A stretch of DNA of 8,603 nucleotides from Candidatus Hodarchaeota archaeon (GCA_016840305.1 JAEOSP010000749.1:1-8603), one strand, 5' to 3'; counted from the first letter of the stretch, positions 1 through 6,383 are shown. Notes: a model not told the origin generated them from the sequence alone. A program made the numbers and translations.

Positions 1-288
1 AACTTAATTCTTTCAACACTGGGCATTATATCCCTAGAAGAAATTGCAAAGTTCATTGAGAATATATTTGAACTTGTAAGAAAGGGAATCGTCTATATTC
101 CAGAAGCAAGACTTGAAATTCTTCATGAGACACCAGAGCTTGTGGATATTTTCTTAATAACTGATTTTGATATTGCAATGAACATGCTTGTCTCCGAACT
201 TTCAGAACTAAGAAGTAAAATTGATGAAAATGAGAAGTACGATTTTCATATATTGAGAGAGCGATTAAAAACGATATCCCGAAAATGA
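1..288 (+). CDS. C-terminal part of an unrecognised helical protein (5' end outside window)
   Basis: Frame 1 is open from the first base to a TGA at 286-288 and gives 95 residues, so this is the end of a gene that begins upstream. The visible part is rich in Glu, Leu, Ile and Lys and should be mostly alpha-helical, with a stretch around ISLEEIAKFIENIF (residues 10-23) and a charged helical end (LSELRSKIDENEKYDF, about 69-84). No Cys pairs, P-loop or membrane segment is visible. I do not recognise the family. Codon use and composition look like the neighbouring genes, and a continuous reading frame of this length ending in a normal helical tail supports a real coding sequence. It could be a regulatory or scaffold protein, but nothing here shows its function. 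Confidence 0.6.
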   Translation, partial: NLILSTLGIISLEEIAKFIENIFELVRKGIVYIPEARLEILHETPELVDIFLITDFDIAMNMLVSELSELRSKIDENEKYDFHILRERLKTISRK

Positions 289-362
289 AGAAATTAGTTC
301 ATTAAAATCACTTAAGTGTTGAATTCTCTGAATAGGTTATCCTCTTTCAAAGAAAATTGTAG

Positions 363-383
363 TTCCTTTTTCTATTAATAAAT
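363..383. repeat. 21-bp exact direct repeat, copy 1 (intergenic)
   Basis: The 21 bases beginning TTCCTTTTTC and ending TTAATAAAT are identical to 5201-5221, which lies inside the GNAT gene. Read in the GNAT frame, this copy gives VVPFSINKS followed by a stop, against LFPFSINKL in the gene. Similarity stops abruptly on both sides. It may be a fragment of a decayed paralogue or coincidence in T-rich DNA. Confidence 0.5.
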
Positions 384-390
384 CATAATC

Positions 391-398
391 TATATAAT
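391..398 (+). promoter_or_regulatory. Candidate TATA box for the RHH gene
   Basis: TATATAAT sits about 75 bp before the ATG at 471 and matches the AT-rich archaeal TATA-box type. A start of transcription roughly 25 bp downstream would leave a leader of about 50 nt. The whole gap is AT-rich, so the match alone is weak. Confidence 0.3.
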
Positions 399-470
399 CT
401 TCTACAAACCCTCTCTTATCCCTCTACAGAGAATATTTTTCATAAGTAAACTCTTTGGAATGGTTGAAAA

Positions 471-662
471 ATGGCTAAGATTTCGGTTGAAGTACCACAA
501 CACATCCTTGATGATTTACAAGCTCATATTGGAACTGATAAGAAGTTTGTAAACCTAAGTGATGCGATTCGTGCAGCATTACGAAAGTTACTTGATTCTC
601 TAGATGAAATTGATCAACGTCAAGGCAGAGGATCACAAAATAAACCTATTAGGAAAAGATAG
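471..662 (+). CDS. Ribbon-helix-helix (CopG/Arc-type) small DNA-binding protein
   Basis: This 63-residue protein has the layout of a ribbon-helix-helix domain. A short beta strand (AKISVEVP, 2-9) is followed by helix A (about 10-20), a turn with the conserved-type segment FVNLSDAIRAALRKLL (26-41), and a basic tail (RQGRGSQNKPIRKR, 50-63). RHH proteins dimerise through the strand, insert it into the DNA major groove, and usually act as repressors or as antitoxins. No toxin-like ORF is adjacent; the next gene, 36 bp downstream on the same strand, is a membrane transporter, so local regulation of that transporter or autoregulation is the simplest inference. The ATG is preceded by only a weak purine-rich stretch. 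A second ATG at 460 is out of frame. The fold call is confident; the target is unknown. Confidence 0.8.
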   Translation: MAKISVEVPQHILDDLQAHIGTDKKFVNLSDAIRAALRKLLDSLDEIDQRQGRGSQNKPIRKR

Positions 663-683
663 TTACCTTAATCTACTAAAAAC

Positions 684-688
684 AGGAG
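684..688 (+). promoter_or_regulatory. Ribosome binding site supporting the TTG start at 699
   Basis: AGGAG lies 10 nt before TTG 699. It is the strongest Shine-Dalgarno match near this start and supports the non-ATG initiation codon. Confidence 0.6.
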
Positions 689-698
689 TTAACATATA

Positions 699-1508
699 TT
701 GGAAACATTGATAGTATCAATTGGAGTATTTATTACTTTAGGATTATTTACATACATTGCTGCTAAACAAACTGCCTCTACTAATTCATATAATGGTTTA
801 CTAGCAAGTTATATTCTCTTTCTCACTCTTGCACAATTCTTCGCGGTAAAAGTTGCTACTTACGATTTGAGTTTTATCCCATTCTTAGGCGAAATTTTAT
901 CTTTGTTCAGTATTTCTAGCCTCATATTTCTCGCTCCTGTGGGAGTGATCGTTTTTCCCTTCACATTACAAATTACAGATATGGTAAATGAGAAATTTGG
1001 CCGTAAAGCAGTCTATAATATGATCTGGATAGCTTTTGTGTGCCAAGTTATTATGGTAATATTCATAATCTTTGCATCGTATCTACCCTTCGTCTCATTT
1101 ACTCCTGATGATAAGGATCCTCTTGCTGCATTTGTAATTGTTCCTTCAATCACGCTTGCATCTTGGATAAGTTTTTTAATTAGTGAACGTTTTGATGCTT
1201 TTATTTATGACAAACTTCATACTTGGATAAATAAAAAAACAGATGAAGCTACTGATTGGTGGAAATATCTCTGGATAAGAAACGTATTCAGTGATATATT
1301 AAGTTTGGGATTGGATTCTTTTATTTTCATTCCTCTAGCGTTCTTTATCCTTCCCTCGATTCAATCATTCTTCGATCCTAGCGTAACACCGCAAACAATT
1401 GACTTTGTTGTTAGTTTAATCGTAGGACAACTTGCTATTAAATGGTTCCTTGGTATTATTGATACTCCTTTCATGTACCTTACACGTTGGATATATAATC
1501 GTAATTAG
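699..1508 (+). CDS. yhhQ: VUT/YhhQ-family queuosine (archaeosine) precursor transporter
   Basis: This 269-residue integral membrane protein has about six or seven hydrophobic segments (approximately 3-22, 34-54, 70-90, 105-130, 145-165, 203-222, 237-258). It carries the hallmarks of the DUF165/VUT family: PVGVIVFPFTLQITDMVNEKFGRKAVY (80-106), an ITLASWISFLISERFDAFIYDKL block (151-173), and WIRNVFSDILSLGLDSFIFIPLAFF (192-216). Family members import 7-deazaguanine precursors such as preQ0/preQ1 for tRNA queuosine; in an archaeon the likely use is archaeosine. That substrate is inferred from the family. Length is at or slightly above the usual 200-250 residues, because of an extra N-terminal helix and the acidic/charged insert DDKDP (137-141). 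The start is TTG with AGGAG at 684-688. It follows the RHH gene by 36 bp with no obvious terminator between, so co-transcription is likely. No tgt, arcS or other deazapurine gene is in the window. Confidence 0.85.
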   Translation: METLIVSIGVFITLGLFTYIAAKQTASTNSYNGLLASYILFLTLAQFFAVKVATYDLSFIPFLGEILSLFSISSLIFLAPVGVIVFPFTLQITDMVNEKFGRKAVYNMIWIAFVCQVIMVIFIIFASYLPFVSFTPDDKDPLAAFVIVPSITLASWISFLISERFDAFIYDKLHTWINKKTDEATDWWKYLWIRNVFSDILSLGLDSFIFIPLAFFILPSIQSFFDPSVTPQTIDFVVSLIVGQLAIKWFLGIIDTPFMYLTRWIYNRN

Positions 1509-1509
1509 G

Positions 1510-1547
1510 AAGGTATAGCGCTTGGAAGATTACCTTTAAGGTATTTT
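1510..1547 (+). terminator. Candidate hairpin terminator after the transporter gene
   Basis: Directly after the TAG stop, AAGGTA (1510-1515) can pair with TACCTT (1531-1536). The latter can alternatively pair with a second AAGGTA at 1538-1543. A short T run follows at 1544-1547. Stems are only 6 bp and the T tract is short, so support is modest. The position between two convergent genes fits a termination region. Confidence 0.35.
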
Positions 1548-1581
1548 GCAACTAAAGCTATCATCCTTCTCATTTCTACTG

Positions 1582-1595
1582 AGTTAAAATTAACT
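1582..1595. repeat. Inverted repeat AGTTAA-AA-TTAACT in the convergent gap
   Basis: Six-base perfect arms are separated by two A residues between the ends of the transporter and thymidine kinase genes. The loop is too small for an ideal RNA hairpin, so it may be a protein site or chance in AT-rich DNA. Confidence 0.3.
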
Positions 1596-1619
1596 GAATT
1601 ACTTCTTCTTAACCTATAT

Positions 1620-2228
1620 CTATGATCTGGGTTTTCCTGGTACAAGATGATGATGTATACATCTTGGTTCATATTTTTCTTTTTGTCCTGAGTTTTCAAT
1701 TAAGACAAGAGGGCTATCATATTTAGCAGGCTCCCCTTCTATGAGTCTTTGAGTTAATACAGCCCAGTTATTGCATTTTGGATATTCACATACTGCAGTT
1801 AAGCGAATAATTTTATTTGCTCTTCCTACTAAATAGGGCATGGGTCCAAAAGGCTCACCACGAAAACTAAGGAGTAATCCACAAATTACAACGTGATAGT
1901 CATTTCTAAGAAGCTCTTCCACTACCCATACCAAACTGTTTGAAAAAAATTGAGCTTCATCTATTCCAATAAATTTATTGTCCACCTTTTTTAATTCGCT
2001 CAAGATATCCTCTGGATATTTTTCATCAATCACTATAGCTTTTAACTGCTTATTGTCGCCTCTTGAAATAATTCCAATCTCTCTAGTATTCACTGCAGGT
2101 TTAAAAACTATCCCCTCAATATTAGAAAAGGTTAATTCCGTGAATAGACGAATCAAATATTGACTTTTACCTGATTTCATCGGACCAAAGATAGCCTCTA
2201 AATATCCTGGTTTATAAATTCCTGGCAA
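1620..2228 (-). CDS. tdk: Thymidine kinase, type II (TK1 family)
   Basis: This 202-residue cytosolic enzyme phosphorylates thymidine (and often deoxyuridine) to the monophosphate with ATP, in pyrimidine salvage. Visible motifs in order are the P-loop GPMKSGKS (15-22), the Walker B/catalytic segment IDEAQFF (89-95, with Glu91 as the expected catalytic base), and the GLLLSFRGEPFGPMP segment (117-131). The zinc-binding part has CEYPKC (147-152) and C190-x2-H193 near the end. The lasso loop just before the last ligands (LIENSGQKEKYEPRC, 176-190) matches the family's nucleoside-binding loop. Length is typical. Two features are unusual: the first Cys pair is spaced C-x4-C rather than C-x2-C, and the family's GLD-x-DFRG reads GLLLSFRG. 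The start is TTG at 2228 with GAAGGA at 2237-2242 (8-nt gap). The gene runs towards the transporter gene and lies downstream of the methylase on the same strand, 216 bp away, so it probably has its own promoter. Confidence 0.93.
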   Translation of the reverse strand: MPGIYKPGYLEAIFGPMKSGKSQYLIRLFTELTFSNIEGIVFKPAVNTREIGIISRGDNKQLKAIVIDEKYPEDILSELKKVDNKFIGIDEAQFFSNSLVWVVEELLRNDYHVVICGLLLSFRGEPFGPMPYLVGRANKIIRLTAVCEYPKCNNWAVLTQRLIEGEPAKYDSPLVLIENSGQKEKYEPRCIHHHLVPGKPRS

Positions 2229-2236
2229 TATTAAAA

Positions 2237-2242
2237 TCCTTC
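2237..2242 (-). promoter_or_regulatory. Ribosome binding site for thymidine kinase
   Basis: On the minus strand GAAGGA lies 8 nt before TTG 2228 and supports that non-ATG start. Confidence 0.55.
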
Positions 2243-2299
2243 AACTTTAATTCTTGACTTAGATTACATAGGTTTACGGTATAACAATCCCAATATTGA

Positions 2300-2322
2300 T
2301 TGAGATGAGAAATTGAGTCTCA
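2300..2322. promoter_or_regulatory. Inverted repeat upstream of thymidine kinase, possible operator
   Basis: TTGAGA (2300-2305) and TCTCAA (2317-2322) form a perfect 6-bp inverted repeat with an 11-bp spacer that itself contains TGAG. On the minus strand a TATA-like CATAAATA (about 2339-2347) lies upstream, so the repeat would sit near the transcription start of the kinase gene. The function is inferred from position only. Confidence 0.25.
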
Positions 2323-2444
2323 AAGGATTTGATAATACCATATTTATGAAATGATTTGATTTTTACGTGCGATTAATATTACTTCTTCTTATTGATTTGT
2401 TGAATGAACCATTACGATATTGAGGTTTTTTATTTTGCTCTTCA

Positions 2445-4529
2445 CTAATTTTGAAACAAACTAACAAGAGATTCTGTAAGTTCTTCTTCATTTCCTGATA
2501 TAAACCGAGAGGAAAGCAATGGAAGAAGCTCAGCAAAAAAAGTTTCCCAATTTCCTTCCTCACGCATACCTTTCATGTTCTTCATATAATTTGCTAACTT
2601 TACGTCAATTTTTGTTGATATTGAACGTCTATGCTTTTCGTCACTTTTTCTACCGCCTTGCAAATATTTTCTACAAACAAGTACAAAATCATGGTTTTGT
2701 CCAATAACAGGACGCGCTTTAAATTCACTGAACACAGGAAACGCTGCTGTCAGAACAAAATGACTTTTTTTAAGACTATTTAGTATTAAACTCCATGCTT
2801 TCGCACTAGAATGGTGAAAGGTGAAAATAAGTGGAGAATCTTCTTTTAAAACTCGATAACATTCCTTAAACACCTTCGTTAATTGTATTAAGAAGGAATC
2901 TTCCTCTTTAAATAACCCAATCTCCTCTTCTGATGAAATCAGTGACGATTCAAAACAAGAATATGTTTCCTTTAATCCAAGCCTTAACCAAATGTAGAAA
3001 AAGTTAGCTAACTCAGAATACTGTATATAATCAAAGTAAGGGGGATCTGTTAGAACAAGATCAACAGATTCATTCGGAATTGAGTAATTTTCCATTTTAA
3101 GTGCCGAGCCTGCAATTAACAAACAATCAGGATTATGGGGATTTTCTACTAGCTCCGAATAATTACGTACAAACTTTGTTTTGATTTCATCACCATCAAT
3201 TAATTTCTTGATGATCTGCCCTTCTTCAGGAAGGATCTCAAAAGGAGCTTTACAGTAAGCCTTGCCGCGTTTAATTTTCTCTAGATATGTTATGAAACTA
3301 CCATTACCCTTTTTTGTCCCCCAAACATTATTTTCTACAAATTGGAGAGGAACTAAGAATGATTGATAATTGAATACATTAACTATTTGCTTCATTGTAT
3401 AATTATAGGGATTCAATACAGTGTGAAATTCGAGACAGCTAGAGAATGCCACTATGAAATATTCCCTAAGGTTATCATCCCTAATCCGACATACTTCCTC
3501 TAAAAGTATGCTTAAGCTTAAGAGCTGACGACTATTGAAAAGATCTGCGAATTCTTTGAAACCGTAATTTCTAAGATTCTGAATATTTGATCCTTTTTCT
3601 GGTAAGAGTTCTTTAGGATAGAGGAGATTGTCCTTTTTTTCTTTGAAGATCTTATTCGCATTAGCGAACTGATGAAGGTCAAATTTCGAAATTTTCTTAT
3701 AACCCCTTTTTAAACAACTGGTACAGTAGTATTCAACAGCGTACTGGCGCATAGATAGTGATTCTGGATAACTATTAATTATATCAACCAAACGAGACTC
3801 TGTACTACACTGTGTGCAATGGAATATCTTCCTACGACAATTTCCATTTTTTGGAATAAACTCTCTTTCACACTCAGGACATCGTGTATCTTTTCTTATG
3901 TCCTCCTTTGAATAAAATAGATGGTTGCAGTCTGGACAAATTACCATCGTTTCATTACTTTTTCTTTGTTTTTTACCTATGATATAATATTTGAACAAAT
4001 CTTCTGTAGACTTACAATTAGGGCACTTTATTGTTCTTACCCAAAACGTATACATTATATCCGCTTCAAATGAATGACATTCTGGGCAATTTGTCTGATA
4101 AAGCTGTTTTATTCTGTTACCAACATTAATTTCCAGTTCTTGAATTTCTTGGTCAAATTTTTCAACGTCAAAAGAATCTAGCTCCTTTTTAGTGGTCAAC
4201 CATGCAACAGGATTAAGGTCAATGCCAATTGTTTTTACTCCCAAACGATTTAGCTCTACTAAACTAGTACCTCCACCACAAAAAGGATCTAGTACTATTT
4301 TTCCGTTGAAAGAATGATTTTTATAAAACTGGCTCTCTGTAGGATTGTTTTCATTAAACAGAGGATCATCTAAGAAATGTGCTAATCCTATTGCGCGAAA
4401 TGCAGATCCTGGTCTTCTTGCCCAAGATTTATGGATTGAATAAATTGGTCGGTAAAATTGTCGCCTTTGAGCTTCAAGCTTAGCTATCAGTTGAATTGAC
4501 TTAGTTGGAAAATTATCCTCAATAGTCAT
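2445..4529 (-). CDS. Adenine-specific DNA methylase with Zn ribbons (COG1743/DUF1156-like)
   Basis: This large protein (694 residues from the start chosen here) should be an S-adenosylmethionine-dependent DNA amino-methyltransferase. Numbered from an ATG at 4553, the N-terminal YSIHKSWARRPGSAFRAIGLA (38-58) resembles the conserved start of DUF1156/COG1743 proteins. Motif I is DPFCGGGTSLVE (89-100), with the acidic motif II IDLNP (111-115). A cysteine-rich middle has six CxxC pairs (156/159, 177/180, 206/209, 225/228, 246/249, 277/280), enough for about three zinc ribbons. The catalytic motif DPPY is at 503-506 (LTDPPYFDYIQYSELANFF). The order FGG, then central region, then DPPY is alpha-like, so the zinc-rich block may take part in target recognition. 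I chose the ATG at 4529 because GAAAGGA lies 7 nt before it; ATG 4553, eight codons upstream, has no such site. No endonuclease, helicase or DISARM/BREX partner lies in the window, so it looks solitary. Epigenetic, housekeeping or defence roles all remain possible. Confidence 0.85.
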   Translation of the reverse strand: MTIEDNFPTKSIQLIAKLEAQRRQFYRPIYSIHKSWARRPGSAFRAIGLAHFLDDPLFNENNPTESQFYKNHSFNGKIVLDPFCGGGTSLVELNRLGVKTIGIDLNPVAWLTTKKELDSFDVEKFDQEIQELEINVGNRIKQLYQTNCPECHSFEADIMYTFWVRTIKCPNCKSTEDLFKYYIIGKKQRKSNETMVICPDCNHLFYSKEDIRKDTRCPECEREFIPKNGNCRRKIFHCTQCSTESRLVDIINSYPESLSMRQYAVEYYCTSCLKRGYKKISKFDLHQFANANKIFKEKKDNLLYPKELLPEKGSNIQNLRNYGFKEFADLFNSRQLLSLSILLEEVCRIRDDNLREYFIVAFSSCLEFHTVLNPYNYTMKQIVNVFNYQSFLVPLQFVENNVWGTKKGNGSFITYLEKIKRGKAYCKAPFEILPEEGQIIKKLIDGDEIKTKFVRNYSELVENPHNPDCLLIAGSALKMENYSIPNESVDLVLTDPPYFDYIQYSELANFFYIWLRLGLKETYSCFESSLISSEEEIGLFKEEDSFLIQLTKVFKECYRVLKEDSPLIFTFHHSSAKAWSLILNSLKKSHFVLTAAFPVFSEFKARPVIGQNHDFVLVCRKYLQGGRKSDEKHRRSISTKIDVKLANYMKNMKGMREEGNWETFFAELLPLLSSRFISGNEEELTESLVSLFQN

Positions 4530-4536
4530 GACAAAA

Positions 4537-4543
4537 TCCTTTC
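4537..4543 (-). promoter_or_regulatory. Ribosome binding site that sets the methylase start
   Basis: On the minus strand GAAAGGA lies 7 nt before the ATG at 4529. This favours that codon over the upstream in-frame ATG at 4553. Confidence 0.55.
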
Positions 4544-4580
4544 TTTTCTTCATCCATTTTTTCCTTAAAAACCCCCGTTT

Positions 4581-4590
4581 GTATTTATTC
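4581..4590 (-). promoter_or_regulatory. Candidate TATA box for the methylase gene
   Basis: The minus strand reads GAATAAATAC about 55 nt before ATG 4529. A start of transcription about 25 nt downstream would give a leader of roughly 30 nt, which contains the GAAAGGA ribosome site. This is a weak motif, but its position is sensible. Confidence 0.35.
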
Positions 4591-4701
4591 TGAACATTCT
4601 TAGTAGTATGGCTAGATCGCTGGTGTGCATCGAATTAACACTGGTTGATATATCTCGCTATACTTATAATGAATCCTCTTTTAAGCAAGAGTCAAACATT
4701 C

Positions 4702-4715
4702 ATTAAAATATTTAA
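4702..4715 (+). promoter_or_regulatory. Candidate TATA box for the GNAT gene
   Basis: ATTAAAATATTTAA lies about 60 bp before ATG 4771 in the divergent gap and is the best TATA-like stretch there. It predicts a leader of about 35-40 nt. The rest of the 240-bp gap holds no ORF or RNA gene that I can recognise. Confidence 0.35.
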
Positions 4716-4770
4716 CGAGGTTTTTAACAATAAAACCAACAAATATCATCTGATGTGGTAGTTTTTTTTA

Positions 4771-5640
4771 ATGAAAAGTATAATTCGCTCAGTAAAAAAG
4801 GAAGATATTGTTTCACTTGAGGAATTATACTCTCAAAGTATTGAAAATTATGAAAATACCATCCAAAATGTCAATTTAAGAGCATATGCATTGTATAACA
4901 AAGATTTGGTCAAAGTAGCAATTCATAAAAACGAGCTAATTGGTTTCATCATCACTAATGTGTCCACCCCACAAAAAACTAAGATCTTCTCGCTTTATGT
5001 GTCTCAAGCATATCGAAATCGAGGGATTGGGAAGAATCTGGTTACAGCACTGGAAAAAGACATATCAAAAAGATTCCGCGATTTGAAATATCTATCTGTC
5101 CGAATTCCAGAGGAATTTAGTGATTCTTCACAGTTCTTTCAACAAATAAATTTCAAAACAATATCAAAAATCAATAATTACTATAAGGAGGATCTATTAT
5201 TTCCTTTTTCTATTAATAAATTAATAAAGGTAAGAAAAGCACGGAAAACGGATCTAGATGGAATCCTAGGCATTGAAACTGAATGTTTTTCTGAATTTTG
5301 GCAAATGAATAGAAATAAATTTTCTGGAATTATGAATAATCCTCAGAACGCTCTTTTCGTTGCTTTTCTGGGAAATAAACTTGTTGGATACAACTATAAT
5401 ACCCTTTCTGTTTCAGGTTTTGATGGAAATTATGTTCGAATAGCTACCGCTCTCGATTATCGGAAAAAGGGTATAGCTACAACTTTAACTTCTCATGCTT
5501 TTGAATGGTACAAGGAAAAACGTGTTAGTCGAGTATTATTATCAACTTACGCGGATTCATTTCAACATAACGAAATGTATAGTAATTGGGGTTTTAAGAA
5601 AATCGATCAAGAAGAAATTATGGCAAAAAAATATACCTAA
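4771..5640 (+). CDS. Tandem GNAT-domain N-acetyltransferase
   Basis: This 289-residue protein has two GNAT folds in a row. Domain 1 (about 1-148) has the acetyl-CoA-binding motif A, LYVSQAYRNRGIGKNLVTALE (75-95), including the RNRGIG phosphate-binding turn. Domain 2 (about 152-289) has the equivalent IATALDYRKKGIATTLTSHAFEW (224-246) and ends with the usual YSNWGFKKID (270-279). Each domain begins with the typical strand-helix start (IIRSVKKEDI and IKVRKARKTDLDGI). GNAT enzymes transfer an acetyl group from acetyl-CoA to amines; the substrate (small amine, antibiotic or protein) cannot be read from the sequence. In many tandem GNATs only one half is catalytic, and both motifs look intact here. 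The ATG follows a run of eight T with no clear Shine-Dalgarno site. It is transcribed divergently from the methylase, with its own promoter likely. Codons for residues 143-150 contain one copy of the 21-bp repeat. Confidence 0.87.
   Translation: MKSIIRSVKKEDIVSLEELYSQSIENYENTIQNVNLRAYALYNKDLVKVAIHKNELIGFIITNVSTPQKTKIFSLYVSQAYRNRGIGKNLVTALEKDISKRFRDLKYLSVRIPEEFSDSSQFFQQINFKTISKINNYYKEDLLFPFSINKLIKVRKARKTDLDGILGIETECFSEFWQMNRNKFSGIMNNPQNALFVAFLGNKLVGYNYNTLSVSGFDGNYVRIATALDYRKKGIATTLTSHAFEWYKEKRVSRVLLSTYADSFQHNEMYSNWGFKKIDQEEIMAKKYT
5201..5221. repeat. 21-bp exact direct repeat, copy 2 (inside GNAT gene)
   Basis: This is identical to 363-383. Here it encodes the FPFSIN linker between the two GNAT domains, so it is ordinary coding sequence and the intergenic copy is the one needing explanation. 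Confidence 0.5.
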
Positions 5641-5654
5641 GTGCCTATAGGCAC
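5641..5654. promoter_or_regulatory. Perfect 14-bp palindrome: operator or terminator hairpin
   Basis: GTGCCTATAGGCAC begins on the base after the GNAT stop codon. As RNA it makes a 5-bp GC-rich stem with a TATA loop, but no T tract follows directly (the next bases are CTTTAA), so it is a poor intrinsic terminator by itself. As DNA it is a symmetric site about 85 bp before the winged-helix gene, a plausible place for a dimeric regulator. Confidence 0.4.
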
Positions 5655-5704
5655 CTTTAACCAGTTTTAAAAATATTTTTTGAAGAAAAAGATAAATGAA
5701 TTAT

Positions 5705-5712
5705 TATATTAT
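5705..5712 (+). promoter_or_regulatory. Candidate TATA box for the winged-helix gene
   Basis: TATATTAT, in an AT-only stretch, lies about 30 bp before TTG 5740, the spacing expected for a nearly leaderless archaeal transcript. An alternative is the AAAAATATTTTT palindrome at 5669-5680, which would leave room for the AAGGT at 5726-5730 as a ribosome site. Confidence 0.35.
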
Positions 5713-5739
5713 TTCTGGTTTTAATAAGGTAGACTCGGT

Positions 5740-6357
5740 TTGCAAATTATACGCGATCCTAAAAAGGTTCAAGTTGTCATAGAAAAAAATAGATGGGCAA
5801 TATGGACGTTACTTAAAGATGATGGTCCTTTACCTGCTGATGAGATAGCCAAGATATTTGATAAAAATGTGTCAACAATATATCGTCATTTAAAACAACT
5901 AATTAAGGCGGGATTTGTAGAGGAGAGCGATCAACAAAAGGGTCCGCAAAAATATGTTGTAAAGGTATATTCAGCCTCATTGGTTGATGCATTTTTCATT
6001 CTTAGCGAGGAAGTAGAATCAAAAATTGCTGCGGAGCCTGGAGAAACTTCTTATTTACAGGATACAGTTCCTACAATTTTAAATTATTTACAATCTGTTG
6101 GTTATATACTAAAAGATTCAAATACTGAAGAAAAAGTAAAAGAATTGCTCAGGTCTATATTACTTGAATTAAGCCATTCTATTGGAACTTTATTCAAAGA
6201 TCAAATTTATCTACATGGTTTAGAATACGATCACGAATTTGAAGTTATGAGAAGATTTTTAGCTATGTTTCTTGTTCAAACAGATTCTTCCTTTAGTCAG
6301 CAAATAACTGACCTAAGGAATCTTCTCGCAGATCCTCATAAATTAAATCAATCCTAA
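5740..6357 (+). CDS. ArsR-like winged-helix transcriptional regulator
   Basis: This 205-residue protein has an N-terminal winged helix-turn-helix (about 8-78). It consists of RWAIWTLLKDDGPLPADEIAKIF (18-40), the recognition helix KNVSTIYRHLKQLIKAGFVEE (42-62), and a wing with QQKGPQKYVVKVYS (65-78). This pattern is typical of ArsR/MarR-like archaeal regulators. The C-terminal part (about 85-200) is helical with Leu/Ile-rich stretches and no Cys metal-binding motif, so it is probably a dimerisation or ligand-sensing domain rather than a metal sensor. The start is TTG at 5740, with AAGGT at 5726-5730. No upstream ATG is available in this frame near the promoter. It lies between the GNAT gene and the convergent acyl-CoA synthetase. 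The palindrome and paired half-sites upstream could be its own operator, but that is inference. Its targets are unknown. Confidence 0.85.
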   Translation: MQIIRDPKKVQVVIEKNRWAIWTLLKDDGPLPADEIAKIFDKNVSTIYRHLKQLIKAGFVEESDQQKGPQKYVVKVYSASLVDAFFILSEEVESKIAAEPGETSYLQDTVPTILNYLQSVGYILKDSNTEEKVKELLRSILLELSHSIGTLFKDQIYLHGLEYDHEFEVMRRFLAMFLVQTDSSFSQQITDLRNLLADPHKLNQS

Positions 6358-6383
6358 ATAACAATTTCTAAGGTATCGTTATT
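6357..6383. terminator. Inverted repeat between convergent genes, possible two-way terminator
   Basis: AATAAC (6357-6362) and GTTATT (6378-6383) form a 6-bp inverted repeat with a 15-nt loop, filling the 29-bp gap between two converging stop codons. The stem is AT-rich and weak; position is the main support. Confidence 0.3.

Noticed and set aside
1505..1699. Minus-strand 64-codon ORF overlapping the end of thymidine kinase
   Set aside because: Its first part lies in another frame over the zinc-binding end of the kinase and the rest fills the convergent gap; it has no ribosome site and no recognisable domain.
1598..2391. 14-bp repeat ATTACTTCTTCTTA at 1598-1611 and 2378-2391, after both minus-strand genes
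   Set aside because: About one match of this length is expected by chance in an AT-rich window of this size, and the word is of low complexity.
2363..2563. Minus-strand 66-codon ORF overlapping the methylase C-terminus
   Set aside because: More than half lies in another frame over the methylase, with no start signal or family match.
4554..4770. Possible tRNA or small RNA in the divergent gap
   Set aside because: No cloverleaf arms, T-loop box or strong stem could be traced; only promoter-like AT-rich stretches are visible.
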